A DNA stretch of 64,000 nucleotides from Takakia lepidozioides (GCA_030704615.1 CM060734.1:55070042-55134041), one strand, 5' to 3'; numbered from the stretch's first letter, positions 23,701 through 36,562 are shown. Numbers and translations are program-made. Notes: generated from the letters alone by a model not told the origin.

Positions 23701-24523
23701 TGCACAGTACTGGCACGAGGCAGGTACGTTGAGGGAATTAATTGCTTTCCAGGTTGTACATGGACTCATTTATACCAAGACCAAGGTAGCAAGTATTGTC
23801 ATGGGATGCGGGTTATACTACGCTGCTTGTTTTCTGGTACGTTATCACATTGAGCAACAAAAGATGCAAACACGCTTTCTGAGTTATTCCAGTGGAGATC
23901 ATTGGGTATTACCTTCGGTGCCACCTCATATGTACCTATATGACCCAAAAGTTATGATGCAAAAGGATTCTCAAATTCGTTCATGGTTTCAAGCGGCCTG
24001 GAACAATTTGTCAACACAGAAATTCGGCATTGATGATATTTTCTATAAGGGACATGTGGCATGGAAATACTTGCACGCTGCACAGTAATTGGTACCCCAC
24101 TCACCTGGACAGACAAGGAGCTCAGTGTCTACACCAATTTTGCTGTTCAGCGGTTACACCAAGTTGTAAAATATAAACTTCCAGACATGGTAGGACAACA
24201 TTGTATGCCCCAGAGGATTCCACAAAAAGTTCGAAAATTAAAACACCTGAGGGGCGATGAGGATTCTGATACAACTGTTTCTTCACGAATTCTTTTGACA
24301 TGGGAGAACTATGCAGTTCAGATGGCAGAGAAGAAGCGACGGGGTCTCCTATGCGGAAAGGTTACCTCAATATCAGCCTCCAGAGGGCCTCACTTATCCA
24401 TGTAGTGATCAACCATCTCCGTCAACCAGAGACAGACCTCGGGCTCGTACACACAGTCCGCCACGAAACTCTCAACGTCAAAAAGGTGCTCACTCACAAA
24501 GGTTTGCTAATCGAAATCAGTAA
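20782..24523 (+). pseudogene. Extra 3' ORF of gypsy family, near full length (E4 piece)
   Basis: It starts ATG at 20782 (MEELTDYTLAILLTQ) and ends at TAA of the AN.NQ-type tail near 24521, about 1,200 codons if breaks are ignored. Same order as the 5391-9144 copy: N-terminal helical region, QNQQYL.RSF box, acidic linker, long coiled coil (about 22300-23320), PEVWGNAAFNPPKTPAA box, globular C-terminal part (RIWLPVATRTKVLPNN, GLYYAACFLVRYHIEQQ), RS-type tail. At least ten frame breaks, so it is dead. Conservation of length and order among three copies argues that the ORF was once under selection. Confidence 0.78.
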
Positions 24524-24537
24524 ACCGAGGACACGGC

Positions 24538-24559
24538 TTTTTGAGGGGGGAAGGGGTAA
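24538..24559 (+). other. Polypurine tract
   Basis: GAGGGGGGAAGGGGTAA directly precedes the TG of the LTR at 24560. Confidence 0.82.
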
Positions 24560-25450
24560 TGTTAGAGGACTGTCGGGGACTTAGACACTTATACGAATCT
24601 GTAGTACCCTTAATTTTTGCATAGACTGAGACCAACATGAGCCTTAGGGGTGACAGCAGCGCACTGTAGAGGGGGGTTACATAGCCCTCCACAGTCGTCA
24701 CAGCCGACACAGCCACAGCCGACACAGCCACACATCCCACACAGCCCTCACAGTCGTCACACAACACAGACACAGCCGCCAAGACACAGTCACAGTTTTC
24801 ACAACACAGGACACAGCTGTCACAATCATAGGGAACGGAGAGCAGGATAGGGAATGACTGTGGGAAACAACACCTGCGAAGGGAACATGTTAGTTCACAG
24901 ACGACGGTTAGTGAGGGAAACGGTTAGAACCACGGGTAGGAAGGTAAAGGGAGAAGGGGGGGAATTTTGGGGGGATATCATTCGGAGGAGGACTTCTTGG
25001 TCATGGAGGAGAGGGGATCGGCAGAGATGAAGAACGGAAGTGAAGATAGAGAGATGATGAGTAGATGCTTGATATATGCAAGGCTGTATTGATATTGTAG
25101 AGCAGATTAGAGATACAATGGCTTCGGCCTGATACCTGATAAATCATAATCGGATACTTTTACGATACAATCACACTATGTAGAGAGATCTGAGTGAAGC
25201 TGTGGAATGAATGGATGAGTTGATGGAATCCAATAGATTGATAAAGCAAACTGATACTTAATTATCAATGGTAAGATAGCTAACATGAATGCCAAAAGGG
25301 AAACAAATAGGAAACACCCCCATGATACACTAGCTGTAGGTCATGACTGATTGTTCTGCGCGGGCTGAGTACTTAGAGATTTCCAACTCTTCTATCTTGG
25401 AGTTTCCGCCTCGGATAGCGAAGGGATGGGTGAGTAAAAGCCGTGCGACA
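24560..25450 (+). repeat. LTR L5 (3' LTR of E4)
   Basis: A complete 891-bp LTR from TGTTAGAGGACTG to CCGTGCGACA. It is followed by AGGAG (25451-25455), the same five bases that flank the LTR at 35770 on the minus strand, so these two are read as the two ends of one insertion. Confidence 0.88.
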
Positions 25451-26859
25451 AGGAGCACCGCATTCCGAAGCAGGAGACACTACAGAAAGAGCTTCAAATT
25501 ACAAGGCACAACAAGATGGATGGAGATGAATTGACAATCGAATCATCACTTGGTGTATAGTATAATTGACAAGATAGTTGTGACTATTGTTTCATCTCAA
25601 AATTAATATCAAATATCAAATGAATTCTCTAACTTTGGCCCTGATAATTTTCGTAGGAATTTATGCAAGCATGTCAACTCATACTGGAGATGACTAGCAT
25701 GAAGGAGCCATGGTTCTGGTTCTCTGTGACGAAGACGTATGGAACCTGTGGGAGGAGGTTTTCAAACAATGGGAACAAATGAAGCTTATTGATATTTTCA
25801 GGATTCAGTGCAAGGGTGAACCGCTACCGCTGAATAAAACCGCTATCGCGAAACTGCAATGACTTAATAGCAGGCAGTTGAAAAGAGTGGTGGAGAAAAT
25901 CCTAAACAGAGACATTTGCATTCGAGGAACGAAATTCAAGGGCGCGGACAAATCCAAAAACACATTGAGTGCGTATATTGACCAAATGAAATTGCGACGG
26001 TTTATTATCGACGATGTAATGGAAGTCTTAGGGTGGCCTTGGAGGAGCAAACAGAACCCGGAACTGTATACCAAACAGGAGTGGCGTGATGTTAAAAAAA
26101 AATACAACTTGAACAAAGCTGAGTTTGAAACATTTCGAGATAGGCTCGGGAACGACTACATTGTTAGCAAACAGAAGATGAATATGGAGACGCAGCCAAT
26201 GACTGATGCCTTCAAGAAGTATGTCTTGTCGTGCAAGCAGACCTTCGAGGATAACCAGAATGCCCTGGCGATTCTACGCACGAGCTTCAGGTCCCATTAC
26301 ACACAGCTGAGGGGAAACCAGAAATTTGCTGATACCAGATCACGGTTGGGACTTGCACCAAAGAATCGGTTCGACGACATATCCATGGTGTTTGTCAATA
26401 TAGTTTGTGATGATGACTCTGTTGTCTTTGAGGCAAAGGACTACTCAAATATCTTGGATGCTTTTGTAGCTCGGAAGCTCATGTCTAGTGCTTTTGTGTT
26501 TTTCTCGACACAAGAATCATCGGGAAATCTTGTGTCATACATCCGGAATGGCCCTGGATCAAAATCGTTTATTATCCGACAGGGTTATTACATTCCCGGC
26601 AAGTTTGAATCACCTTACAAGAGCTGCACGACTATTTTTCTCCCGGACGGTCCTGCCTCGACTACGTATTTCCGGCAACAACTGAGGAGATGGTGAATCC
26701 GGACGACCACATTCAAACTGTTTTGTTATCACCGGACCCAATCAATCCCGTTATCCAAGGACCAGATGTAGACCCGACCTTGCAGGAGACGGAGTGCAGG
26801 ACTTACAATCATGACCTGAGGCCGGACACCTACGATTACCTGGTTTTTTTTTTTTGCAG

Positions 26860-26917
26860 GGACGGAATGTCTTGTGTGAACATTTTCGGAGGACTAGCAA
26901 TGACATACATTCTGCTT
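26860..26917 (+). other. Small exon with FxGG SAM-motif-like segment
   Basis: It is bounded by a T-rich acceptor ending TTTTGCAG and a consensus donor GTAAGT. It encodes DGMSCVNIFGGLAMTYILL, which sits where methyltransferase motif I (DxFxGxG) would be. Confidence 0.5.
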
Positions 26918-27037
26918 GTAAGTGGATTCTGCATCATGGAATTGTTTGTGTTTTCAGTTTTCCCGGATTTAACTCTTGTATTGTTGACGTTGTCGGAATA
27001 GCGTGTTTAACCTGTGTCTGATTGTTTCCATTTTGTT

Positions 27038-27061
27038 AACCTCCACTGGGCAGTGGAGGTT
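27038..27061. repeat. 24-bp palindrome copy 3
   Basis: Perfect arms with GG centre. In the intron between exons ending 26917 and starting 27216. Confidence 0.9.
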
Positions 27062-27944
27062 CATGTTATTGGAGTTGTGGGTGTTTTGGGTGTTTGTTAT
27101 TCTGCAGTTTGGTGTGTTTGGTAGTTGTCTCAAAAGAAAGCCTAACCCTTTCAATGTTTTTGATGGTTGGTGTTCGTCGGATTTATTTTGATATCATTGT
27201 TTGGTTTCATTGCAGGAAAAAAATATTCGTGTGCTCGACATAAACTTTGTAACGAAAAAGAAATTTTGTAGAAGCAAGGTGGAGGCCTATTTCAGGACCC
27301 TCCAGATTGACAATCAGACTATCGCAGGAGACGGATATGACGGAGACTCACTGCAGGATGACGAAGTGGACGAAGAAGATGATGATGAAGGACACGACAA
27401 GGATTAGGACGAGGAAATGGAGGAGAAACTAGAAGAGGACGACGAGGAGGAGAAAGACGAAGATGAGAACATGGAAATCGTCAACGGAGACCAGGGGCAG
27501 ATGCGGCTAACGTGGGAAAGGGAAAGAGAGGGCCAGGAAATTTCCCGGTTGGATAATCTAGGTAGTACTCCAAATACCCAAAAACGCGTTGCGCCACAAG
27601 ATGTACACAATCTGGACAGCTCTTCCTCCAGTTCCGATAACACCACGAATAAGAATCCGGCTTCTCCAGGGGGACAAGAAGTGACATCGAGGGAGTTAGT
27701 TGAAACCCTCGGTCAAGGGTTCACACATGTGGAAGGTGACGAGCCATTGATTATGTCACCGGATCCCGTTAACAATCGTAGTGAGCCGGTGTCCTAGAAT
27801 GTCACCCAGGAAGTGGTTCTGGATGTAGGTAACAAATGACAATTAGTGAATATTTATTCGTACACACTTTTGAATACAATATGACAATATTGTAATTATA
27901 CATACTTGTGAGTGGAATAATCCGAATGTTTTTTCCATATGACA

Positions 27945-28937
27945 ATATGATTTATGCAGTCAAGAAATTCAGGCATTACCTATTGGGAAGAAAGTTTATG
28001 TTTTATGTGGATCACCAGGCTCTGATATATCTGGTGAACAAACCTTTGATAAGTGGAAGGATAACAAGGTGGTTAATAATCTTGCACGAGTTTGAGTTCG
28101 AAGTTGTTCACAAGCCTGGCCGTTTGCATCTTGTGGCAGATCATCTGTCACGCCTAACAACAGGAGAGCCCGCCACAGGAGTAGACGACCAATTACCTGT
28201 TGCGAATTTATTTGCAATGGAGGTGCAGGGAAGTATAGATGAATGGTTAGATTGGCAGTGGCCAATCAGATACTACCTTACTCATGGTCAGTGCCCACCT
28301 AGTTATGGTAAGGAGCAGAGGAAGAGAATCGCTATCAAGGCTTTACCTTATACTATGGTAGGGGCAGAATGTATAAGCTAGGACCTGATGGAGTACTTAA
28401 ACGATGCTTGTACCACCATGAAGTAAATAAAGTTTTGGAGGAAGTTCATAAAGGAGTGGCTGGAGGTCATTTTGGAGAAGAGACTACTAGTAGGAAGATA
28501 CTACTTGCAGGTTACTGGTGGTCTACTTTGTTCAAAGATGTACACAAGAACCATTTCAGAAATGGGGACTAGACTTTGTTGGACCAATTAACCCACCAGC
28601 CAAGAATACACAGAACAAGTACATAATTACAGCCACTGATTATACGACGAAGTGGGTGGAAGCTAAAGCTCTGAGGAACAACACAGCCAAGTCTACAACA
28701 AGGTTCATGTATGAGAACATACTTACACGATTTGGCTATCCCCTGGAATTTATCAGTGACCAGGGAAGTCACTTCATTAATGAGACCATTGAACTATTGA
28801 CTAAAGAGTTCATGATTGTGCATATGAAGAGTACAACATATTACCCACAGGCCAGGGCTCGTACACACAGTCCGCCACGAAACTCTCAACGTCAAAAAGG
28901 TGCTCACTCACAAAGGTTTGCTAGTCGAAATCAGTAA
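27945..28937 (+). pseudogene. RNase H to integrase fused in frame to extra-ORF tail (E5)
   Basis: RNase H C-terminal part (YAVKKFRHYLLGRKFMFYVDHQALIYL) continues into integrase. The zinc-binding cysteines are deleted near 28550 and a frame break lies near 28375. The integrase core runs [19 protein letters not shown], then STTYYPQ. At about 28850 it jumps in frame to the RS-type C-terminus of the extra ORF ([19 protein letters not shown]) and ends at a TAA near 28937. The catalytic Glu is lost with the deletion, so no active integrase. Confidence 0.82.
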
Positions 28938-28975
28938 ACCGTGAGGACACGGCTTTTTGAGGGGGGAAGAGGTAA

Positions 28976-29849
28976 TGTTAGAGGACTGTCGGGGACTTAG
29001 ACACTTATACGGGATCTGTAGGGTACCCTTAATTTTTGCACAGACTGAGACCAACAGGAGCCTTAGGGGTGACAGCAGCGCACTATAGAGGGGGGTTACA
29101 CAGCCCGTCACAGCCGACACAGCCCGTCACAGTCGTCACAGTCGACACAGCCCGGCACAGCCACACAGCCAGTCACAGCCCGTCACAGTTTCACACAGCC
29201 AGTCACAGCTTGACACAGCTGTCACGATCATAGGGAACGAAGAGTAGGACATGGAACGACTGTGGGGAACAACACCTGCGAAGGGAACATGTTAGTTCAC
29301 AGACGACGGTTAGTGAGGGAAACGGTTAGAACCACGGATAGGAAGATAAAGGGAGAAACGGGGAATTGAGGGATATCATTCGGAGGAGGACTTCTTGGTC
29401 ATTGAGGAGAGGGGATCGGGCAGAGATGAAGAACGGAAGTGAAGATAGAGAGATGATGAGTAGATGCTTGATATATGCAAGGCTGTAATGATATTGTAGA
29501 GCAGATTAGAGACACAATGGCTTCGGCCTGATACCTGATAAATCATAATCGGATACTTTTACGATACAATCACACTGTGTAGAGAGATCTGAGTGAAGCT
29601 GTGGAATGAATGGATGAGTTGATGGAATCCAATAGATTGATAAAGCAAACTGATACTTAATTATCAATGGTAAGATAGCTAACATGAATACCAAAAGGGA
29701 AACAAATAGGAAACACCCCCATGATACACTAGCTGTAGGTCATGACTGATTGTTCTGCGCGGGCTGAGTACTTAGAGATTTCCAACTCTTCAATCTTGGA
29801 GTTTCCGCCACGAATAGCAAAGGGATGGGTGAGTAAAAGCCGCGCGACA
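28976..29849 (+). repeat. LTR L6 (3' LTR of E5)
   Basis: A complete 874-bp LTR from TGTTAGAGG to CGCGCGACA, preceded by a polypurine tract (28960-28974). It is followed by AACAC (29850-29854) and then RNase H of another copy in reverse orientation. Confidence 0.88.
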
Positions 29850-29854
29850 AACAC

Positions 29855-32800
29855 CGCTCCCAACGCTTCTCCTGATGCATCGCAGTGAACATGAAATACT
29901 ACATGCCAGTGAGGGTTAATCAGCACAAGTGTAGTTGTTACTGACAGTGTAAGTTCCTCAAACGCCTGTTGACATTCAGCTGTCCAGGCAAACACTGCAT
30001 CTTTCTTCAGTAGTTTGCTCAATGGTGCTGCTATTTGTGCATACCTTTTGACAAATCTTCTGTAATAACTGATTTGCCCAAGGAATCTCCTTAGACTTTT
30101 AACATTCACTGGTGGTGGAGAGGCTTTAATGGACTCTGTCTTTCTGGGATCCACAAGGAGTCCCTTCTTACACACAATGTGTCCCAGAAGCACCCCTGAG
30201 TTCACACAGAAAGTACACTTCTCTGGATTCAGGCCCAGACCTCTCATCCTGCATCTGGCCAAACATAACTCCAATTTATGCAAGTGCTCATTCTTAGAGC
30301 TGTACACACTGAAATCATCCAAGAATACCTGCATGAAATCATCCAGATACTCATGAAAAGATTCACTTATCACTCTCTGAAAGGTCGCTGGTGCATTACA
30401 AAGTCCAAAGGGCATGACTTTGTATGCATAAGCCCCCCAGTCTGTGATGAAAGCTGTTTTCCCTTGGTCTTCTTCTGCCACTTGCACTTGATTATAACCA
30501 CTGAACCCATCCATGAATGAGTACATCTCATGGCCTGCCACAGTGTCTAATACTGCTTCTGTGAATGGCAAAGGGAAAGGATCTTTCTTCGTACAAGCAT
30601 TCAGCTTCTTATAGTTCACACATACTCTTAGTTTGCCATTCTTCTTGGGAACTATAACAATGGGTGACAACCAAGTTGTATACTCTATTGGGTATATAAA
30701 CTTAGCCTCAGCCAACTTCTTTATCTCTTCTCCAACCTTCTGTGCGTAGTTGGGATTCATTCTATACCTCGCCTGCTTGATTGGTACTGACCCTGGTTCC
30801 AGTTCAATCTTATGCTGACAGACTTCAGGTGGTATCCCTTTTAGATCCTCATAGCTCCAAGCAAATACATCTCTGTATTTGATGAACAAGCTTTTAGCTT
30901 CGAAGAATTCGGCTCCAAATCAGCTCCTACTTTCACCATCCTCGGTTCCTCTTTAGTTCCCACATTTACTTCCCTCACCTGCTCATCAGCTGTGATTGTC
31001 CAACCAGTCACCACTTCATCCTGTAAGCTCACAGTGGCTGGTTCTTCTAGGATTTCTATTTCTCTTCTCTTTCTTCATAGAAATGTGATGGGTAAATGCT
31101 GGTTTCCTCTTCAGTTGGTGTTGCTGTCACTACACCACAGCAGATACCTCTCAAACAACTTAGGCTTTCAGCCGCATCTCTGCAACCTGCTCCCACTCTG
31201 GGTGTGCAGCAAATAGGGTAGCTTCCTGCTCCTCATCCAGTCCTCCTTTCCAGTCATACTCTCTGACTCCTCGAGGTCTTCTTCGTAGCAGGTAATCTAC
31301 TAGATTTCTTTGTGGTAATTTGTATCTGTGTATCCCATTATGCACGGTTAGTAACTGAGAATTCCAGTCATGGAATACCCTGGCCTGTTTCAGCCACGGC
31401 CGTCCCAATAATAAGGAGTAAGCCTCCATGACTTCATCCATTTTCAACACAGTTACTGTGATCATAAAGATCATCTTCTGTATCTGTATCTTAACTCCTC
31501 TTATCAATCCCAATGGCTGTACACTTCTTTGATCTGCCATTGTTACTGTAAATGGGGCTGGTTTCATGTTACTTAGACCAAGCTTCTTCCTTAATTGGTC
31601 TGTCATGATATTTACTCCAGAACCTCCATCTATCAGTACATCAGTTAGTTCTGTGCTTCCAATTCTCAATTGGATTACTGGCATAGAATCATCAAAGTCC
31701 ATGACTGTTTCTCGCCCTTCCGGCTTCACATTATAACTGGTCACCTTGTTCAGGTCTGTGTTTCCTGTCTCCTGGGCAATTCGATTGATTGCTTGATACA
31801 GCCTGTGCCTACAATAAGGTGCCACAGCTAATAGCTGTCCAATGGTAATTTCTGCTTTGGTCTGGCATATTACTTCAGCCAAAGTCTCTTCATTACTTTG
31901 CATGTCTGCCTCTTCTTTCTTCCTTTCTTCCTCACTCCCTTCTTCTTCTCCATCAGAATCAGAGGAATCTGCCACAGGAATATCAGTACTCTTTGCATTT
32001 CCCTTATAGTATCTGCCACTTCCTTGTGCAGTTCCTTCTCATCTTTCCAAGTCTCTTCATCTTCAGGCATATCATTGCCACCTTCATTATCATCTCTTCC
32101 TCTACTACTGGAGGTATTAGTTTGGCTTTACTTCTTGTTACTATCATTGTACTTACTTCTGGTACAACACATGGCCTAACCATGTGAGCTGCCACCACTG
32201 GGCCCTCATTCACAGGAGCTCTCATCTCATTCTGGTGTCTTATCCAGAATGAACAGGCTGCCTTGCGATGTCCTGGCTGATTACAATAGTAACATAGTTC
32301 TTCACCATTGGGTCCTCGCCCTTGGTCTGTTCTTGGATTATTTCTATAATCCTGATTCCCGGGCTGGTAATTCCCCCTTGGATTACCCTGATAGTTGCCT
32401 CTGGAATTTCCTTGGTAATTCCCTCTTGAATTACCTCTCCCTTCCATGCCATTGTTATAACCACCAGACCTACCATAGTGTCCTGATCATTGTTTCTTCT
32501 TGGCTGGGGCTGCACCTGATGCACCCTTACTTGCCTAGGTTCTCTTGCAGCTGTCCTTCTGTTGTAGTAACAATTCTCAGTAGAATGGTTATCCATTTTA
32601 CAGATAGTACAGTGTTTCTCCTTCATGTGGCATTCTGTGGTGGTATGGCCTTCATTCTGGCACTTTGCACACCATACACCTTCCTCCAATGTGTTGCAGC
32701 CTCTGTGGCATACTTCTTCAAGATTTCTTCCAATCTTTTCATAGTTATCCCTCTTCAACTTCTCCTTTCTCTTACTCTTTCTTTTTAGTTCTTGCTCTTC

Positions 32801-34758
32801 TTCTTCATCTGACTCATCCTCAGAGTCCTCATCTTCTTTTTTCTCTCTCCTGAGCATTCCCAATTGCTCAATTCTGTTCGCAGTTTCAAATGCCTCCTCC
32901 ACTGTATTATGGGGTAACATATCCACTTTCTTTTGCAACTCTGGTCTTAGTCCACTCACAAACCAAGTCTTCTGTAAACCGGTGCTGGTACTGCAGCCAG
33001 CTTTTTCATCATCAATTCCATCTTCTCCATATACTCTTCAACAGTTTCATGCTTCTTCTGCTTCAGCTGTTGTAAACTTCCATACACTTCATCCTCAGTT
33101 TTACTTGTCCTGAACCTATTTCGAAATGCTGTATTCAAGCCATTCCAGGTTAGGAAATGATTATCAGGGAATCTTGCATACCATTCACTTGCTTTCTTGA
33201 TAAGTGAACAAGGAAACAGTCTCATCTTGGCATCATCGCCATTCTCATTGTTCACTATACACATGTGCTCAAATTGGCTAATGTGTACATCGGGATCCCC
33301 TTTTCCTGAATATATTGGAAAGGTGGTTTTGCCCGTGTTGGTTGTAACGCCATCTGTGGCCCTACCTTCTGCCCACTGACAGGTGCTGGCACCCTTGCTG
33401 GTGCTGGTCCTCTGGACCTGTTGTTTTTTGTGGTGGATCTTCCACCAAGTGGTGGCCCTTGAGCACTCCCTGCTTCTGGCCCCACGATATTCACAGTATT
33501 CCCAGCTTCAGTTGCACTACTTCCCACACTCCTGTCCCCCCAGAGCCAGATCCAGGCAGCCCGCCTGATCCCCCTGAGCCGACACCTTCGTTGGCCTGTG
33601 ATCCAAGTGCTCCACTTGATCCAGGTCCAACGGGTTGGGATGTCCTGGTTGTAGTCTCAACCTCAGCTGTTGGGTCTACTTCTTCATATCTTCCTCTTCC
33701 AATTTCTTCTCTCTGTTTTCATCCTCCAAGTTCTGCCCTTGGGTTTCTTCTTCACTCATGTAACTCAACTGTAATGGTGTTGGAGAGTCTGAACTCTCCG
33801 TTGGCTCTGCCACATCCTCTTCTCCTTCTTCACCTTCTGCTTCAGAAACTGGAGTTCCTGCTTTTGGTGTTCCATGCCAACTCTTATCAAAGATTTCTGT
33901 CAAATCTTTTATCCAGGATGTACCTCAGATCTTTCACCTCGTGATTGATCTTCTTCCTGTACCAATTCCCTTAATCTTTCTTGCAAAGAAAGAAGGAGTG
34001 GCATCCAACTCCATTCTTGCCCTATGTCTATTCCTCTCTCCCCTTAATGGTTTGAGAGGTCCAGATGATTCCCCTATGTCTTTCCCTCTCCTTTCAGATG
34101 CTTTCTCTTTTTGCTGACATCTCTGGCGTCTAGCTTCTCTTTCATCACTCATGTCCCATGTCTTTCTTTTAATGTGGCAATAACCAAAACTCTCTTCTGT
34201 AATATCTCTCGTATATGCCTGGGTTTCCTTTCAAGCTTCAATGCACCCTTGGCTATACTTGAAGTCTCCGTTACCATATAATCATATGCAAACAGTCTGA
34301 AAGCTGTTCTTGGGTGAGTTTGATGATCCACAAAATATCCTTTTGAATCCAATTCTTTACCAGTACAAGCTCTTCATGCATATGAGTATAAACATTCACC
34401 TTTCTTTCCTCCCAGCCTTCAAACTCTACTCGCTTAATGGATAGCAATGCTATCACATAACTAGTGTTGGTACCAATGTGTGCTCTTCCTCTACAGGCTA
34501 CCTGATAAATCTTTATCACTCCTTTCTCCCTACCCCATTCCCGGATCAGCATCATGCACTCGCTTAAGAATATTTTCTTTACAAACCGTCTGGCAATTCC
34601 AAGAACCTTTGAAAGAATTGTTTGGACAATCTTTCTTCCTTCGTTCCACAGGGAATTTGATTCACTTCAAATTCTTTAATGGTCCAACCACCATGATCCC
34701 ACCAGATGCCTGTCACATCTGGTTGTTCATTACTTAGTTCCCCAGTATGGTCGCCAAA
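29855..34758 (-). pseudogene. Gag, protease, RT, RNase H N-terminal part (E4 5' half)
   Basis: The best preserved pol in the window. Gag runs 34779 to about 31990 with three knuckles (CAKCQNEGHTTTEC, CTICKMDNHSTENC, CYYCNQPGHRKAAC). Protease IDGGSGVNIMTDQ is near 31620. A single 386-codon frame (30889 to 29729) covers RT with WLSPIVIVPKKNGKLRV, MPFGLCNAPATFQR, the catalytic FLDD at about 30313-30325, and the start of RNase H to HCDASGEALGAV. It is then cut by the insertion of the copy ending at 29849. Gag and protease have frameshifts near 34560, 33680, 33260, 32740, 31970 and 31160. RT alone reads intact. Confidence 0.88.
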
Positions 34759-35770
34759 TGTCGCACGCTTTTTACTCACCCATCCCTTCGCTATCCGAGC
34801 GGAAACTCCAAGATAGAAGAGTTGGAAATCTCTAAGTACTCAGCCGCGCGCAGAACAATCAGTCATGACCTACAGCTAGTGTATCATGGGGTGTTTCCTA
34901 TTTGTTTCTCTTTTGGCATTCATGTTAGCTATCTTACCATTGATAATTAAGTATCAGTTGCTTTATCAATCTATTGGATTCCATCAACTCATCCCTTTCA
35001 TTCCACAGCTTCACTCAATCTCTCTACACAGTGTGATTGTATCGTAAAGTATCCGATTATGATTTATCAGGTATCAGGCCGAAGCCATTGTGTCTCTAAT
35101 CTGCTCTACAATATCATTACAGCCTTGCATATATCAAGCATCTACTCATCATCTCTCTATCTTCACTTCCGTTCTTCATATCTGCCCGATCCCTCTCCTC
35201 CATGACCAAGAAGTCCTCCTCCGAATGATATCCCCCCCAAATTCCCCGCTTCTCCCTTTACCTTCCTACCCGTGGTTCTAACCGTTTCCCTCACTAACCG
35301 TCGTCTGTGAACTAACATGTTCCCTTCGCAGGTGTTGTTTTCCCACAGTCGTTCCCTGTCCCTGCTCTCTCCGTTCCTATGATCGTGACAGCTATATCAA
35401 GCTGTGACTGGCTGTGCGACTGTGTTTGGCTGTGTCGGGCTGTGAGTGGTTGTGTGGCTGTGTCGGGCTGTGTCGGCTGTGATGGCTTTGTCGGCTGTGA
35501 CGACTCTGACGGGCTGTGTTGGCTGTGTCGGCTGTGTCTGCTGTGACGACTGTGACGGGCTGTGTTGGCTGTGTCGGGCTGTGACTGGCTGTGTGGCTGT
35601 GTCGGCTGTGCCGGGCTGTGTCGGCTGTGACGACTGTGACGGGCTGTGTAACCCCCTCTACAGTGCGCTGCTGTCACCCCTAGGCTCCCTGTTGGTCTCA
35701 GTCTATGCAAAAATTAAGGGTACCCTACAGATCCCGTATAAGTGTCTAAGTCCCCGACATTCCTCTAAGA
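34759..35770 (-). repeat. LTR L7 (5' LTR of E4)
   Basis: A 1,012-bp LTR on the minus strand, the longest here because of a longer minisatellite (35390-35650). It starts TCTTAGAGG, so the terminal TG has mutated to TC. It ends next to TTTGGCGACC (primer binding site). Its outer flank on the minus strand is AGGAG. Confidence 0.87.
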
Positions 35771-36538
35771 CTCCTCCAAGTCAAATTTGTTCAATTTGTT
35801 CATGTTCTCCACCAGGAACAGTTCCAAGAGTGTACCTAGAAAATCCTTGAAAACCCAATGAGCATGAAAAGTTTTGGAAGCGTTCTCCGCAACATCACGT
35901 TTTCATGATCATATGATGTTTCAAGTATTTTTTGCGGCACATTTGCGGAACTGTAACAGGTGGAGAACATAAATAGATTGGGAAAATAAGAGCTGGACAA
36001 GCACCTCATTACCAAACAAGACACATTACAAAAGACCCCATTATGTCGAATTTCCGAATGCTGAACCATCCCGCTCGTTCATTGTAGCACCCTCCCTTAT
36101 GAAGTTATTTTTGTAGTGTCTCCTGCTTCGTAATGCGGTCTCCGTTCGTCACATTAAATCCGAGCTTGAAAATATTTTGGTTCTCTAGCAAAAGGAACGG
36201 AAAACACAATGAATCATTTACCTTCCATTGTCTAGTCTCCGACTTCGTTGTGTGATCGTTGTACTTTTTCGGCCTCCCCCTCAGCTCGAAGAAATTTCGG
36301 GCATGTACAACTTTCTCGGCAAATGTTGTGTCAAATTTCTGCACCTTATTCGGTTCGTTTATGAGCTTAGATAGCTTCACGAGCCTCATCAGATCCTTTG
36401 ACCATATAATCTTTGAGGGCCAGTCAGTGTAGTACTTCTTAAGACTGTCGTCGTCTACGTCTTGCACAAGTTCCTGCGACAGAATTGAATAAGGTCATAA
36501 ATGATATCGACCTAACAAGCATGTTGTTTAAGTTCATG

Positions 36539-36562
36539 AACCTCCACTGTCCAGTGGAGGTT
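36539..36562. repeat. 24-bp palindrome copy 4
   Basis: Perfect arms with TC centre. In the 128-bp intron of the ParB-like half. Confidence 0.9.

Larger units (their letters stand above)
25451..27945 (+). pseudogene. Island B: methyltransferase-like half of a ParB/MTase-like gene
   Basis: A decayed multi-exon gene. After an exon encoding RIPKQETLQKELQ (25460-25540) comes a long exon with VLCDEDVWNLWEEVF (about 25715) and, after a TGA at 25860-25862, about 270 more codons to 26690. It includes AFVFFSTQESSGNLVSYI (about 26490) and, after a frameshift near 26625, LHDYFSPGRSCLDYVFP. A 58-bp exon (26860-26917, donor GTAAGT) has NIFGGLA. The next exon (from 27216) has IRVLDINF, then an acidic tail interrupted by TAG at 27405-27407 and 27795-27797. 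Order and spacing resemble beta-class DNA adenine methyltransferases (catalytic part, then SAM motif FxG, then acidic-strand motif), but no DPPY/DPPW is visible. Assignment is by eye and tentative. Confidence 0.5.

Noticed and set aside
25860-27797. Recoding of TGA or TAG as sense codons in the ParB/MTase-like gene
   Set aside because: A frameshift near 26625 and general decay make ordinary pseudogenisation simpler; other genes in the window use standard stops.
29729-29860. RT/RNase H frame continuing to 29729
   Set aside because: The last codons are LTR sequence of the inserted copy read by chance past the insertion site.
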